64,000 nt of DNA, from assembly GCA_037501455.1 (NCBI GenBank), contig CM074865.1, forward strand, positions 39,538,501-39,602,500, given 5' to 3'. Positions within the stretch are counted from its first letter, which is position 1; the number at the start of each line of letters is the position of its first letter. The position numbers and the translations under genes are program-made. Source of the DNA: Lantana camara (Eukaryota > Streptophyta > Magnoliopsida > Lamiales > Verbenaceae). This document shows positions 33,167-43,913 of this stretch, piece after piece. Under the pieces are notes generated by a model that worked only from the letters and a program-made list of their open reading frames with translations, did not search any database and was not told the DNA's origin.

Positions 33167-36100
33167 TGTAACGCCCCAGTTTTTCCGTTATTCAAGTATG
33201 ACTAATATGTTTATCAATATGTGCAATTAAATTAATCTTGTATAATTTCAACTATTATTTCTCTTATTAGTTTAATTTTGAAAATGAATTCTTGAAACGT
33301 TTGTGCCTATGTGATTGTGTTTGAGTGTTGTTTCTATTCGATTTGATTTTCGTTTTATGTGAAAACTTGGTATGAGTGAATTATGAGTATTATGATCATA
33401 CCTTTTTGCTCGTTTTATGTTTCCGGAATCTTTTGTTTGAGTTTTGGAACCAAAACGGGGGCAAATGAGCAATTAGCGCACCTTTGGTTCCGTATGTGAT
33501 ATCTTGAGCTCGGGAACTCAGAATCGAGTTCCGTCACCTCCATTGGACTCGTATCGACGATTTTGATCCGATGGAACAAACCTCATATTGTTCCAAGATC
33601 ATTTGGTTCCCCAAATTTCAACCGGAACGAGCACTTTGCGCTTAAGACGATAATTCTTGACTTTTCCCAAGCTATGGACCTACCCTAATGCACCTAAGCC
33701 CTAAACCCTTGACCTATATCAACTTGATACATCTCTCTCTCTCCCTAACTCAGCCCCAACCGAAATCCCTCTCTCTCACACAAGAAATATCAGCCAAAAA
33801 GGAGGAAAAGAAGAGAAGAGGAAAAGGAAAGAAGAGTACTATCCACCCTTTGAGATTTTGAGCTCATCTCTTCACCATCTTCCATCATTTCTTGAAGGTA
33901 AGCTCATTTTTGTGATGTATTTATCCTTGTGGTCATTTTAAGTTAGGATTTGCATGATTTCACCAAGTTTTGATTGGGGTATGATGAAGATGATGAATAG
34001 TGAAGGGTTCTTGCATTTTAATAAATTAACTTGGTGCTCTTTGGTTTTCTTTGATACTCATGAGTGTTAGGTGATCACAAGACATGTATTTATGATTTTA
34101 TGGACTTATTTTACTTGGTAGTTGAGGATTTATTGGATTGCCATTAATGGAGCTTGAAGAATGGTTATGGTGTTTGAATCTTTGTTACTTTCTTTGAGCT
34201 TTTGGTGTTTAAATGTGATCAAACATGTATGTATGAGTTTATAGCATGAAATTATATGCTTTTGGTCAAGTTTTGAGTTGGTTACATGCATCCATACCTT
34301 TCCCTTTCGTACTTACCCTATTGCTGAGTTTTTTTAGCTACTAAGCCAAATCCACGATGGTGGATTTGGGTCAGTAGGTGTCTCACCAGAATCCATGGGG
34401 GTGGATTCTGCCCTACCAATTTTTTTTACTCCGATTTCGTTTCTTCTTGTTTTTCTTTGCTTGTTTGACCTTCCTCCACCTCTTTTATGACTTCTTTTCT
34501 ATGCTAACATGTATTATCTTGGGTGTTATGAAATTTTATGATTTTTTTCGTGGAATATTTTACGAGTTATGCCTCAACGTGTCTTCATTATTCCAATATG
34601 CACATGCATAGATCAATATGAACCCTAATTGCGTATTTATCTCCTCTTTTATGATTCATATGAAATGTATACATGTTAAAGCATATGTTATGATCATTAT
34701 ATGAAATTCATGGATTGACTTAATATGGAATGTTAAAGTTATGAGCTCGAATGGATATAAACGCCACTTATGATGAATGAATTGCTTGTTTATATGCCTT
34801 AAAGGTATTAATCGTGCACATGAATGATTTCTTGACATAATATCACCTCTTATGCCTTCATAGCCTATGTTATACTTGTCGTATATAGTTTATGGCTCAA
34901 TATGTCTTCTTTCTCCAATATGGTACATGCATGCAGTGATGCTTCATGTTTGAACCCCAAATGATGTTGTGCTTGTTTTAATGATTGATATGAAGTGTTT
35001 ACATGTTATACTACGTGTGATGATCATTATTTGAATTTCTTAGATTTATGTGGTATAGAAATGAAAGTCATGAACTCATATGGATATGAACGTTTCTTGA
35101 AAGGAATGAATGGCTTGTATACATGCCTTTAAGACATTAATTGTGCACAAGAATGTTTCTATGACATGATATCATATCTTGTACTTTCATATCATATTCA
35201 TTGTATTGCTGTGCATCATATATGGTTCATTTGGAGTCTTGAGTCTTACGTGTACCCTCTATTGTCCTTTGTACAGTTTTCTCCAGGGCGGAGACTTGCC
35301 GGGTTCTTAGGACATGTCCGAGTCCTCTTGTTTCTTCTTAGTGTTGGTTGGTAAGCTAAGGACAGGTGGGTTTCTCTACTATTTAGTTAAACAACCCTAT
35401 ATACTTTCAATGTGCAAATATTTCGACCAAACATTAATATATGTATATAGAGTCATTTCAAGAGTAAATGTTTAAAGCGTAAAGCCCTTATTTTATGAAG
35501 CCTACCAAATGTTTTGGTGAGAATGAATTAATGAATGTACAGAATGGGGCCTAGGGACTTGGTGTGAGTGGCTATCCGGGGAGGTATGGGCCGACGGTGA
35601 TCCCTCACACTAGTTCCAACTAATGAACGGCGTAACCGGACCTCGTTAGGAGTTAGCGAGGAATGGACGCTGAGTGCCATCTGGGGAGTTATGTTCCCCT
35701 TTTGGTCAATGAATGGGTGGTCGGGCCTTGCAGACCCACCACCAACCCGGAGGAAGAAGGTGTAAATGTTCATGAATGTGCACGAAAGAATGTAATGCAT
35801 GAAAGAAAGAAAGAATGAATGAATGTTTAATGAACTACACAAGGTGTTGGTTGGAGATAATGCACGCCTACTCGCCGGGCCACGATAGACCTAAAGAATG
35901 AAAATGAGCGTTATAATCCCTTTTGATGATTCTTTCTCTCGCCCACTTGGGAAATACTTCGAAAACCTCACTTGGGATTATAACTTGCATGTGAATGTTT
36001 AAATATCGTCTTATACTATATTTATGCCTCATTTTATACCCACCAGTCTCCTATAGACTGAACCCAGTTTGCTTTCAGTTTTCTTGTAGGTTTGGAGTGC

Positions 36101-36561
36101 TAGGCGGGAAGTCGAGTTTGTTAAGTCTTTCGGTCAAGTCAGAGTCTGTTCTTATGCATAGTGTATCATGATTTGTTTAAATTATGAAGAATATATGATT
36201 TGTATTGATTGTTGCTACCTTCATGAATTCTGAATAAGCTTATCGGAACTGAAAGAATCCGTAATTGATGTTTTATGATTTTATTAAATTTCGGGATTAG
36301 GTATCTATGTATATGTATATATATATATATAGTTGAACCCGTTACTCTTTGCTTACCTTGTTATTTATGAATGTACTTTGCTTCCGCACTGGTATTATTT
36401 TTATTGTAATGTTTCTTTGGTTGCGAAAGTTAGCTCCCGCCTAGCTTAGCGAGTGTGTGTGTCCCCGTTCGCAGTGATTTAGCTAGCGTATGGATTGTCC
36501 ATTTGATATTCGGGTCGGGTCTCGGTGTGGGGGATGTGGCACCTTGTGTTCGGGTGCTATG
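33167..36561 (+). repeat. E5 right LTR
   Basis: 3395 bp. It ends GTGCTATG where the left LTR has GTGCTACA; the TSD places the boundary at 36561, so the terminal CA appears as TG. It contains hairpins at 34338-34377 (centre GATG) and 34388-34409 (centre GGGG), and a perfect 11-bp pair GCTAGGCGGGA / TCCCGCCTAGC (36099-36109 / 36435-36445). Confidence 0.92.
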
Positions 36562-37209
36562 ACTACGCATTTTAGTAGAAGAACCGAGAATTGCCTCAAA
36601 GAATAAGTCTCTAGTGTTATCGGGAGCCATCAGGAGGTTTGTTGTTACGCAAGTGTTGTCTCGTGGCATGAAAGACAAGGAAGAGGCATGGTTCGAGTGG
36701 ATAAGGCTTTTGAAGAGAGTTACCTTGATTACACGAGGATACTCAAACTTCTCCGTTACGATCGAGGTACTAAGGAAGACTTTGGTTGTGCGTGGCTAAC
36801 GGAGGGTTAGGGATTATGTCTCAAGAAGTGCTTAGTTACGAGACTAATTCCACTCTTGGTTCGAGACTTGAAGAGCCGGTAATGGTGTTGGCATAAGGAG
36901 GGACATTGTAGACTTGGTGTAGCAATGCCTAATGTGCTATCGGTAGAAGACCGAGAACCATTCAGGCAAGTTTCTCCAACTACTTTCGAATTCTATTTGG
37001 AAGTGGGAGCAAACCGGACATAGAGTTTGCTAAGACCAAGGAGACTCACTCGGAGTTGGCAAACGCTACCGAGCTATCGGGATATGAGAAGTCTTCCTCA
37101 TTTCTAATTGAGAAAGTATTGTCCCAATGAGACTACAACTCTTGGATCAGAGTAGCGCAGCGGAAGCGTGGAGTTGAGTTTGTTCAAGAGTCATCTTAGG
37201 ACTCGCTTA

Positions 37210-37245
37210 GGACCTGAGGACAGGTCCTTTTGAAAGAGGGGAGGT
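37210..37245 (+). promoter_or_regulatory. E2 3' hairpin and polypurine tract
   Basis: GGACCTG-AGGA-CAGGTCC (37210-37227) followed by GAAAGAGGGGAGGT next to the right LTR. Confidence 0.85.
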
Positions 37246-38465
37246 TGTAACATCCCTCTCGTCCGGCCATTCGTACGCCTTCACGAGAGAGCTACGTGCG
37301 CTTTTAATTATTTAATTACGTGCATTGTATGTTTATTATATTCCTTATGTGATTTATTTGAATTACGTAACTTTTATTTAAACCGTAAGTGACTTATTTG
37401 CTCATATTTGCCTTTTTGCTTCGTTCTTGCTCCGTTTGTGTTCGTTTTCGTTTTCGATTTTTATGAATACGTGCCTTACATGAATTACATGTTATATGAA
37501 CTCGCTTACGTCCTCGTTACTTGTTTTTGAGTTTGTTTGATACGGTTTTGGAACCGTTTTATGTGTTAGGGACATAAGGGCCTAACAAGCTTTAGCGTAC
37601 CTTTTGTTCCGGAAGGCATAACTTGAGCTCGGGAATTCGGATTCGAATTCCGGAAGATGCGTTGGACTCATAACGAAGAAAGAAAGCCAAGGAATCAAGA
37701 TTCACATTTTTCTAAGCCCGTTTGATCCTCCAAATTTCGTCTGGATTGAGCCCGTTGTGACAGATTTACCACCTTTCACTAATTAAGCCATTTCTTGACC
37801 AATCCTTGACCAAATTAGGTGCTTGTTGGGCCCACATCTCAACCACTTGATCCCCTAACCATTCCTTATCCCTCATTTCGTTTTTCAGCAGCCAAGAGAG
37901 GGAGAAGCAGAAGAAACTGAGGAAGAGAGGGAGAAGAGAGGGTTTGGCCATTTCTTCAAGTTTCAAGCTCGTTTCTCCTTGGATTCGCCTCAAATTTGAA
38001 AGGTAAGTCTGGATTCTTGTTGTTTAGATTCTCCTCTTTCTTTTAAGTGTATTTTGGCTGATTTTCCTTGAGGTTTGAGCATGGTTCGTGGGAATGTACA
38101 AATAGTTAGGTTTTTAGCCCCTTTTGTTGAATCCTTGCTTTCCTTGCCTTGTTTCTTGAATTGATGAGATATATGTAATATAGGTGACTTGATTTCTTCA
38201 TTTATATGCATGAATTTCGTGACCTTTAAGTTATAGTGAAGTTACCATTGTTGTTCTTGTATGAAACTTGAAGAACTTGAACAAGTTGATGTATCTCTTC
38301 TTTCCCCTCACTTTAGGTTCGGTTTTCGCATGATCTAGGGCATATATCTTTGAATCTTTGTTGCATATGTCTTGTATAATGTGTTAACTTGGTCCCTTGT
38401 AGATTGGTTTTGAGTTTGGAAGGTTTGGGGTTGAAGAAATGGAGTTTTTCCCGCTGAACTACCAG

Positions 38466-38593
38466 CCACGGCCTTGGATATTTTATCTTGATTAAACCCA
38501 TGGCCGTGGATGATAGGGCAGATTCTGGGGCATTTCTGGACTGAGATCCGTGGCCGTGGATCTCTCCTTTGTTAAAAATCCACGGCCCTGGAT
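38466..38593 (+). repeat. GC-core hairpin array (E2 right LTR)
   Basis: Counterparts of 9906-10034: CCA/TGG around CGGCCT, CCATGGCCGTGG, 7-bp arms GAGATCC / GGATCTC (38543-38564), and ATCCA / TGGAT. Confidence 0.7.
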
Positions 38594-40367
38594 CTGGGTA
38601 CGGTCACACCTTGGCCCCGAACTTGTTTTCTTGCTTGTTTTGCTCGATTTCCTCCCCGTTCTTGACCCTAATGTTAAAAGTACTTGTTTATATGTATAAT
38701 ATGCTATGCTACAACTTGTCTTTGCTTGGTTTTGATGTGTTATATGCTTTCTTAATGTGTTCTGAGTGAGTTATGCGCATTGTGTTTAGTTTATGGATTC
38801 GTTTGACGTGAAACATGTCTTATGTGATCCGATATGCACTTTATGCTCTCTTATGTGATTGTATGATTTCATGCCTTGTTTCTTCGCCTTGCATGTGATT
38901 TCTCTGCTCCTTATATGCATTGCTAAGGTGTGGTTTGACTCGTTATGTAGATTGCATGAATTTGTTTCCGTGAGATATGTGACTTGTGTTTCAATATGAT
39001 ACAATATGGCCTAAATGTTAACTTCATTTCATACTTTATGCATCATTTACATTCATATGCATATGCCGAGCGTCTAATTGGTTCATGTTAAGTCTAAGCT
39101 TGTCGTTTGCCCTTTTTGCCTTTGTTCTTAGGTTGTCTCGACGTTGAAGAGGTGGTTCCTTTTGTTCGGTTGGTCGGCAAGGTGGGGTTTTCTTTCCTTT
39201 TAGCTATTATGACCTACAACTGTAACAGCCCGACTCAGGGCCAAGTTGAGAAAGGTAAGTAAAGGGTTGCTCAAGAAGCGTTTATAACCTCGATCCTTAT
39301 TAATCATCTTCATGCATTGCATTTTATGTGACCTATATGTTTTTATATGATATAATTTAATTAAATGTTCGTAGATTTAATTCTTTTCTCTATTTAATTT
39401 ATACTTTGAAACTCTTTGCATAAAATCCTAGAATTCTAGTATTCATTCCTTTCCAGCACCTAAAACCCCTTCATATACTTCAAAACCCATTCCTACAGTT
39501 TTAGGTTGGAAATTACAAAAATACCCCTACAGCTCAAAAAAATATTCCTACATTTCCCAAAACACTCTCACTACCCAATATTTTAACCAAAAGAATCCTC
39601 ACATTATTTCGAGGATCGTGATACTCTCCGTGAACCACAATTCCCATCCTAACTCCCGTAGTATCAAAAACCGGCAAAAACCCTAGCTTATGATTCGATC
39701 ATCAATAAATCTTTATTTGTCTACTTTTTGATATTCAAAATTATAACCAAAACGACCCTCAAATTATTTTATGAATTTTCATGCATTTACCAAAAACTCG
39801 ATTTCACCCATAGCATATTTATAAATATTTTCCTATTTAAAAATCATCATTTTATTTTAAAACAATTAGCTTTTAATCAATAGTCGAAATTATACTTAAA
39901 ACGATCCTTGAATTTTCCTCTACATTATAGTGATTTTTCCAAACTCTAAACTTTATCATAGCTTCGTTTATATGATTTTTCTTATGATTTTCATCATCTT
40001 TAGAATTCATAATTTATAAATAAAAACTCTAAATATTCTACATTTACAATCAAAACGAAGCTCGTTTTTCACTCATTCTATTATTAATTCACTACATCAA
40101 AATTTTATCTCTCGACTCTTGAATAAATTTTATATTATTTTTACATTTATTTTTAATCAAAATGACATCATCCATGACCTCATGGCCTTCTAGAAGGATT
40201 AAACAAATGGGCATAATTTTTCCACATTTCCTAGTTAATTACCTAGCATTTGTTCATGAAATAATTTAACCACATCTCCAATTTAATTACCAAGCATTTG
40301 TTAAAATCTTAGGCAACCACATCTCCCATAAACTTTCATTTATTGCTTAGAAACCCCTCATGACTAC

Positions 40368-40376
40368 CTATAAATA
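40368..40376 (+). promoter_or_regulatory. E4 TATA box
   Basis: CTATAAATA, a canonical plant TATA box, followed by a CT-rich stretch typical of plant transcription start regions and, 104 bases downstream, a donor-like AAG|GTATGT. The copy in the right LTR is at 49499-49507. Confidence 0.75.
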
Positions 40377-41580
40377 CCCCCCTTGAGCCTCATTTATACC
40401 TCACAATTCAACACACAAAATCACTCTCTCCCTCTCCATTCTCACGCCACAACCCTCTCTCTCTCTACAAGGTATGTTTTCTTCTATTATTTCATGCTTT
40501 ATATAATGTTCTTAGTATAGAAATATTAGTAGCATGTCTAGAATTAATTAAATTATGCTTTAGGAAATTATTTTATGAAATATGTGCATAATTGTTAGTT
40601 TAAATAACAATGTGTGTACATTATGAAATTTTATTCAATTAAATGCATGAATCATGATATGATATAATGTTCTTATGTATTTAAATGCTTATGATCTTGT
40701 TTGAATAAATTCATGCCTATAGTAATTTATTTAGAATTATTTTTTATAGAAAGTTCATATATTTTGCTATATTAAGCTTTAATCTTATGTTATGAATATG
40801 AATGTGATAGAACATGTTACACACCCTCTTTGAATATTCAAATGAGTTCAAGAACATGTTCATAATGTTCTTGGATGTGTGTGTGTGCATGTGTGTGCCG
40901 TGAGTTATGTGTGTGTGTGTGTGAAATTAATTTTGTGTTATAAAGTGTTTAATTCATATGAAATTGAATAGTAAATGTTTTTAATAGTAATTTTGACTTT
41001 TTGGTCAACCAAAATCCCATTTATTTCGAAATTATTTCAAAAACAATTATAAAATAAGTTTTGGAATTTTTAAAGAAATAATTTCCCCAAATTTTCCAAA
41101 AATCAATAAACTATGTAATGTTTTTCAAAAGATAACCTACATTGTCAAATTAAACCTTGAATTTCATTTCAAACCTTACAATTAAAATTATAATATAGTT
41201 AATAAATATTTGATTAGTTAAAGATCCCATAAACCCTGAATTTATTAATTAAACGGGTGAATTTAGGGTTTACCGGGAGATCTTTAACACAATACATAAT
41301 ATGCACCTTCTATAATTATTTCATTGTGATATTGTGTGCAATTAGATTAGTTAGGAACTAAGAACCTAGTTCTGAGTCAGTAGTAGCTATTACTTTCAGG
41401 CGAACATAGGATCGAAGAGTGGAATCCTCACAGTTCCACTTAAGTCTCGGTACCGGTGAGGGTTTAAATCTTTTCAACTGAAATCATGATAAAATACTTT
41501 ACTTTATTTTCTTAAATTTCCTTTCAAGTTATTCTTCCCTTTATGGGAAAATAATTCCTGTTAATTACTGAAAACATACA

Positions 41581-41618
41581 TTTACCCGAAAAGTACTTAG
41601 TACTTTCTTACGGGTAAA
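41581..41618 (+). other. Strong hairpin in the E4 LTR
   Basis: TTTACCCG (41581-41588) pairs with CGGGTAAA (41611-41618), and inside it AAAGTACT pairs with AGTACTTT. The right LTR has the same sequence at 50712-50749. Confidence 0.75.
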
Positions 41619-42560
41619 TATTCTCGTCTTGCAAGTAAAAATTATTGTTTTTCCTATGGGCCCGGTGGTATTGGTAGAAGTAGTAGTCCGGGAGGCACGG
41701 GCCGAGGTCTACTATTATACCAGCCGCCAACTAGATCTTGGTGGTGGTCTAACTGGAGGTTAGTTATTCCACACCAAGTGACGGGAAAAGGTACGTCCCT
41801 CCCACAATCTTGTTCATCGTCACTAGGGCTTGCAACCCTACGTGACACCGGAGGAAGAAGGATGGTATTCTCGTATTTGTTTTATTAAGTACCGGCACCT
41901 TGATCAGTGTCGTTACTATTTTTCTCGGATTTTACGGTGTTAAGGTTGGAGACGCCTAACTTGCGGGCATAAAATCATTTTCAAAACGGTTCATAAAGTT
42001 TCTAAAGTATAGCCTATATTCCCCCTACTCCTATTTCAATCAAATATGAACCGGATATTATTGCCATATACTTATTTGTTATTATATGATATATACATTT
42101 CAAACCAAGTCTTTCTTGGTCAAAACATTTTCAAAATCTTACTTAAAATCCTAAATCCCAAACCCCCTGTCACTTAGTCATTTTGACTAACCCTCCTACT
42201 CTTTTAATTCATGGTTTCAGGAATCGTTACAGCGACGCCTTAGAGGTATCTTGAAGCTTTAAGGTGTCACTTACCAGTCATTTAGATTAATCACAAGTGC
42301 ATGTACAGCTTTCAATAAGCACTCTTTCGTGAATATAAACCTATCGTTGTAATTACTTATCCAACTTAATATCATGTGTCTCGTTATATATTGTTCCCCT
42401 TTTTATTGTTTAAGTTTATCTCCGTTGCATTTAAATTTTATACTCTGGTATTGTATAGTCTTGTCCGTTCGCCGAAGTATTTCTCGAGTGCTAGGTCTCA
42501 CATCCACTCGGGAAGTACAACGGTGCGGGGTTGTAGTGTTAAGGGGCGCTACAACTAAGG

Positions 42561-42572
42561 TGGTATCAGAGC
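42561..42572 (+). promoter_or_regulatory. E4 primer-binding site
   Basis: TGGTATCAGAGC, seven bases after the LTR end, iMet type. Confidence 0.95.
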
Positions 42573-42676
42573 ATCAGGTTTAGACAAAGAGAACTTAATC
42601 TAAACATTAGATAGAGAATGTATTTCACTATAATTTCTTTGCCCTAATAATTTGTAAAGTGTTTTTCTAGAGTAAA

Positions 42677-43432
42677 ATGGCTGGCTTCGGTGAGCTTCTA
42701 CATTCTGATAGCATTGAGTGGCTGGATCAGTATGAGCCTCCTAGGACCTTAGTAGTTACTCGTAGTGGAGGTCCTAGATACTATCCTTGGCAGAGGATTA
42801 GGCAGCATAGTCAGGATTCACATCAGGAGGCCTTTCCCGGGTATGCCTACCCGAACAGAGCAGTTCACTTATTAGAGGCCGAGAGAGATGCCTACTTTTA
42901 TGAGTATCAGAGGACCGGTGAGTATAGACTGGAGGCTGAGAGGAACCGAGAGATGGCTAGACAGACAGCAGTGGATCGTGACCATGCTCGGGACCAGCTA
43001 GCCGCATCTCAGATCGCTATCTCCCAGTTAGCATCACGAGTAGCCGAGCTCGAGGAGGACGTGCTTAGTTTGACTCTGGATCGTGAGGCTTCTATAGTGA
43101 TTCATGACCAGTACCGAGCCCAGATGAGGAGCCGTTTGGAGGACGCACTTCACCTGAACGATACTCAGGTTATGGAGCAGGTTCTAGAGATGCAGCCCGG
43201 ACCCGCAGTAGCCCATTCTGGAGACAGTGAGGCTTCAGATGCTATAGCCCATTCTGATGAGGACGAGGAGGAGCCCCAGCAGGACGATGAGCTTGGCGAG
43301 GATGTTGATGGACTACACGTTGTTCCGGAGGAGGAGGATAGTGTTGAGCCCAGCAAGGAGTGGAGTCCTATTAGGGTTCCAGATTCAGATGATACAGTCG
43401 ACCTCGAGGCAGGTAGTGCTACAGAGGATTGA
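42677..43432 (+). CDS. E4 extra ORF upstream of gag (251 aa, coiled coil, acidic tail)
   Basis: An intact sense ORF, ATG to TGA, between the PBS and gag of the recently inserted E4. I do not recognise a family. Residues 1-60 are polar and aromatic (WLDQYEPPRTLVV, GGPRYYPWQR). Residues about 64-160 are rich in Glu, Arg, Ala and Leu with heptad-like spacing (LLEAERDAYFYEYQ, QLASRVAELEEDVLSL), suggesting a long coiled coil. Residues 181-251 are strongly acidic (DEDEEEPQQDDELGED). There is no zinc knuckle, signal peptide or membrane segment. A pyrimidine-rich GTTTTTCTAG ends 6 bases before the ATG, so a spliced subgenomic mRNA is plausible. It is not gag, protease or an envelope-like protein; an oligomerising accessory or regulatory protein is a guess. 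Confidence 0.75.
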   Translation: MAGFGELLHSDSIEWLDQYEPPRTLVVTRSGGPRYYPWQRIRQHSQDSHQEAFPGYAYPNRAVHLLEAERDAYFYEYQRTGEYRLEAERNREMARQTAVDRDHARDQLAASQIAISQLASRVAELEEDVLSLTLDREASIVIHDQYRAQMRSRLEDALHLNDTQVMEQVLEMQPGPAVAHSGDSEASDAIAHSDEDEEEPQQDDELGEDVDGLHVVPEEEDSVEPSKEWSPIRVPDSDDTVDLEAGSATED

Positions 43433-43913
43433 GTTCTGGCCATGAGATACGAGGTACAGTATATAGGATAGTTATTCGGGGGTATGTAGCAGCCAGTGGA
43501 GACACTCCCCATTTTTGCAGCAGTACATAGTAGCAGCAGCGGACAGTAGCAGCTTTGACCTACTAGGAGTGACAGTACTTGTAGGGTGTAACTCGAGGTA
43601 GATCGGGTCCACCCCCCCTTTCTTTTTGCTTTTACTTTTGTAGCTCTCGAAGCATACTAACCTTGATGCATATATATATGACGCATTTTGATCATTTTAC
43701 ACTGTTATTTCATGTTACTTTACATTTCTGCATCATGAGTCTTAGAGTCGCTTCAAGATACCAGCAGGACCGTGAGTACTAATGTTATTTCTTTCTGCAC
43801 TTTATCTTTGATGATTGATGTTATTTGGTGATTATTGTTCTGAAATGATCTTTGAGACATTCTTACCCCACATGCATTATATTTCCTATGTAATTGTGAT
43901 TTCAGCATTCATC
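43433..43913 (+). other. E4 spacer between extra ORF and gag
   Basis: 481 bases with no ORF of interest. A donor-like CC|GTGAGTACT (GT at 43772) and an acceptor-like TGATTTCAG (AG at 43904-43905) could define a 134-base intron ending 8 bases before the gag ATG. Confidence 0.55.

Larger units (their letters stand above)
26926..36561 (+). mobile_element. E5: complete non-coding gypsy-type element
   Basis: A 9.6-kb element with LTRs 26926-30332 and 33167-36561, PBS at 30341, internal region 30333-33166 and PPT at 33154-33165. The TSD is ACTAC (26921-26925 and 36562-36566). No coding domain is visible. The LTRs agree at most positions but with scattered substitutions and a 12-bp length difference, so it is older than C1 or E4. 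It is a relative of E1 and E3. Confidence 0.93.
24939..37245 (+). mobile_element. E2 internal region (interrupted by E5)
   Basis: About 2.67 kb of E2 internal sequence remains as 24939-26925 and 36567-37245, with E5 between. The gag pseudogene and an RT scrap are the only coding traces. 26114-26600 resembles non-coding sequence that follows gag, with blocks like those in E1 and E5 (CATTCATGGCAC, TTTTAATTTTATT). 36567-37209 shows no recognisable product. Confidence 0.85.
39221..42553 (+). repeat. E4 left LTR (promoter-bearing)
   Basis: Starts TGTAACAGCCCG and ends GGCGCTACA. It holds a TATA box (40368), a 5' splice-site-like AAG|GTATGT (GT at 40472), a TG microsatellite near 40877-40922, a strong hairpin (41581-41618), the GGGCCC/GGAGGCACGGGCCGA island (41658-41722), the TTAGTC-ATTTT-GACTAA hairpin (42174-42190) and an acceptor-like GGTTTCAG ending at 42220. 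I see no GC-core hairpin array here. Confidence 0.95.

Noticed and set aside
36567..37209. Possible host gene exon after E5
   Set aside because: It is E2 internal sequence bounded by the E5 TSD and the E2 PPT; only one 61-codon ORF and no motif.
41654..41848. 64-aa ORF duplicated at 50785-50979
   Set aside because: It exists twice only because it is in both E4 LTRs; it lies across the conserved GGGCCC island and has no domain.
43165..43512. 115-aa Ser-rich antisense ORF
   Set aside because: Reverse shadow of the acidic tail of the E4 extra ORF; GAG/GAC codons read backwards as Ser/Leu-type codons.
43815..43913. Upstream Met of E4 gag-pol as the start
   Set aside because: The 33 added residues are hydrophobic and unlike gag, and a splice-acceptor-like site lies between; the Met at 43914 fits better.
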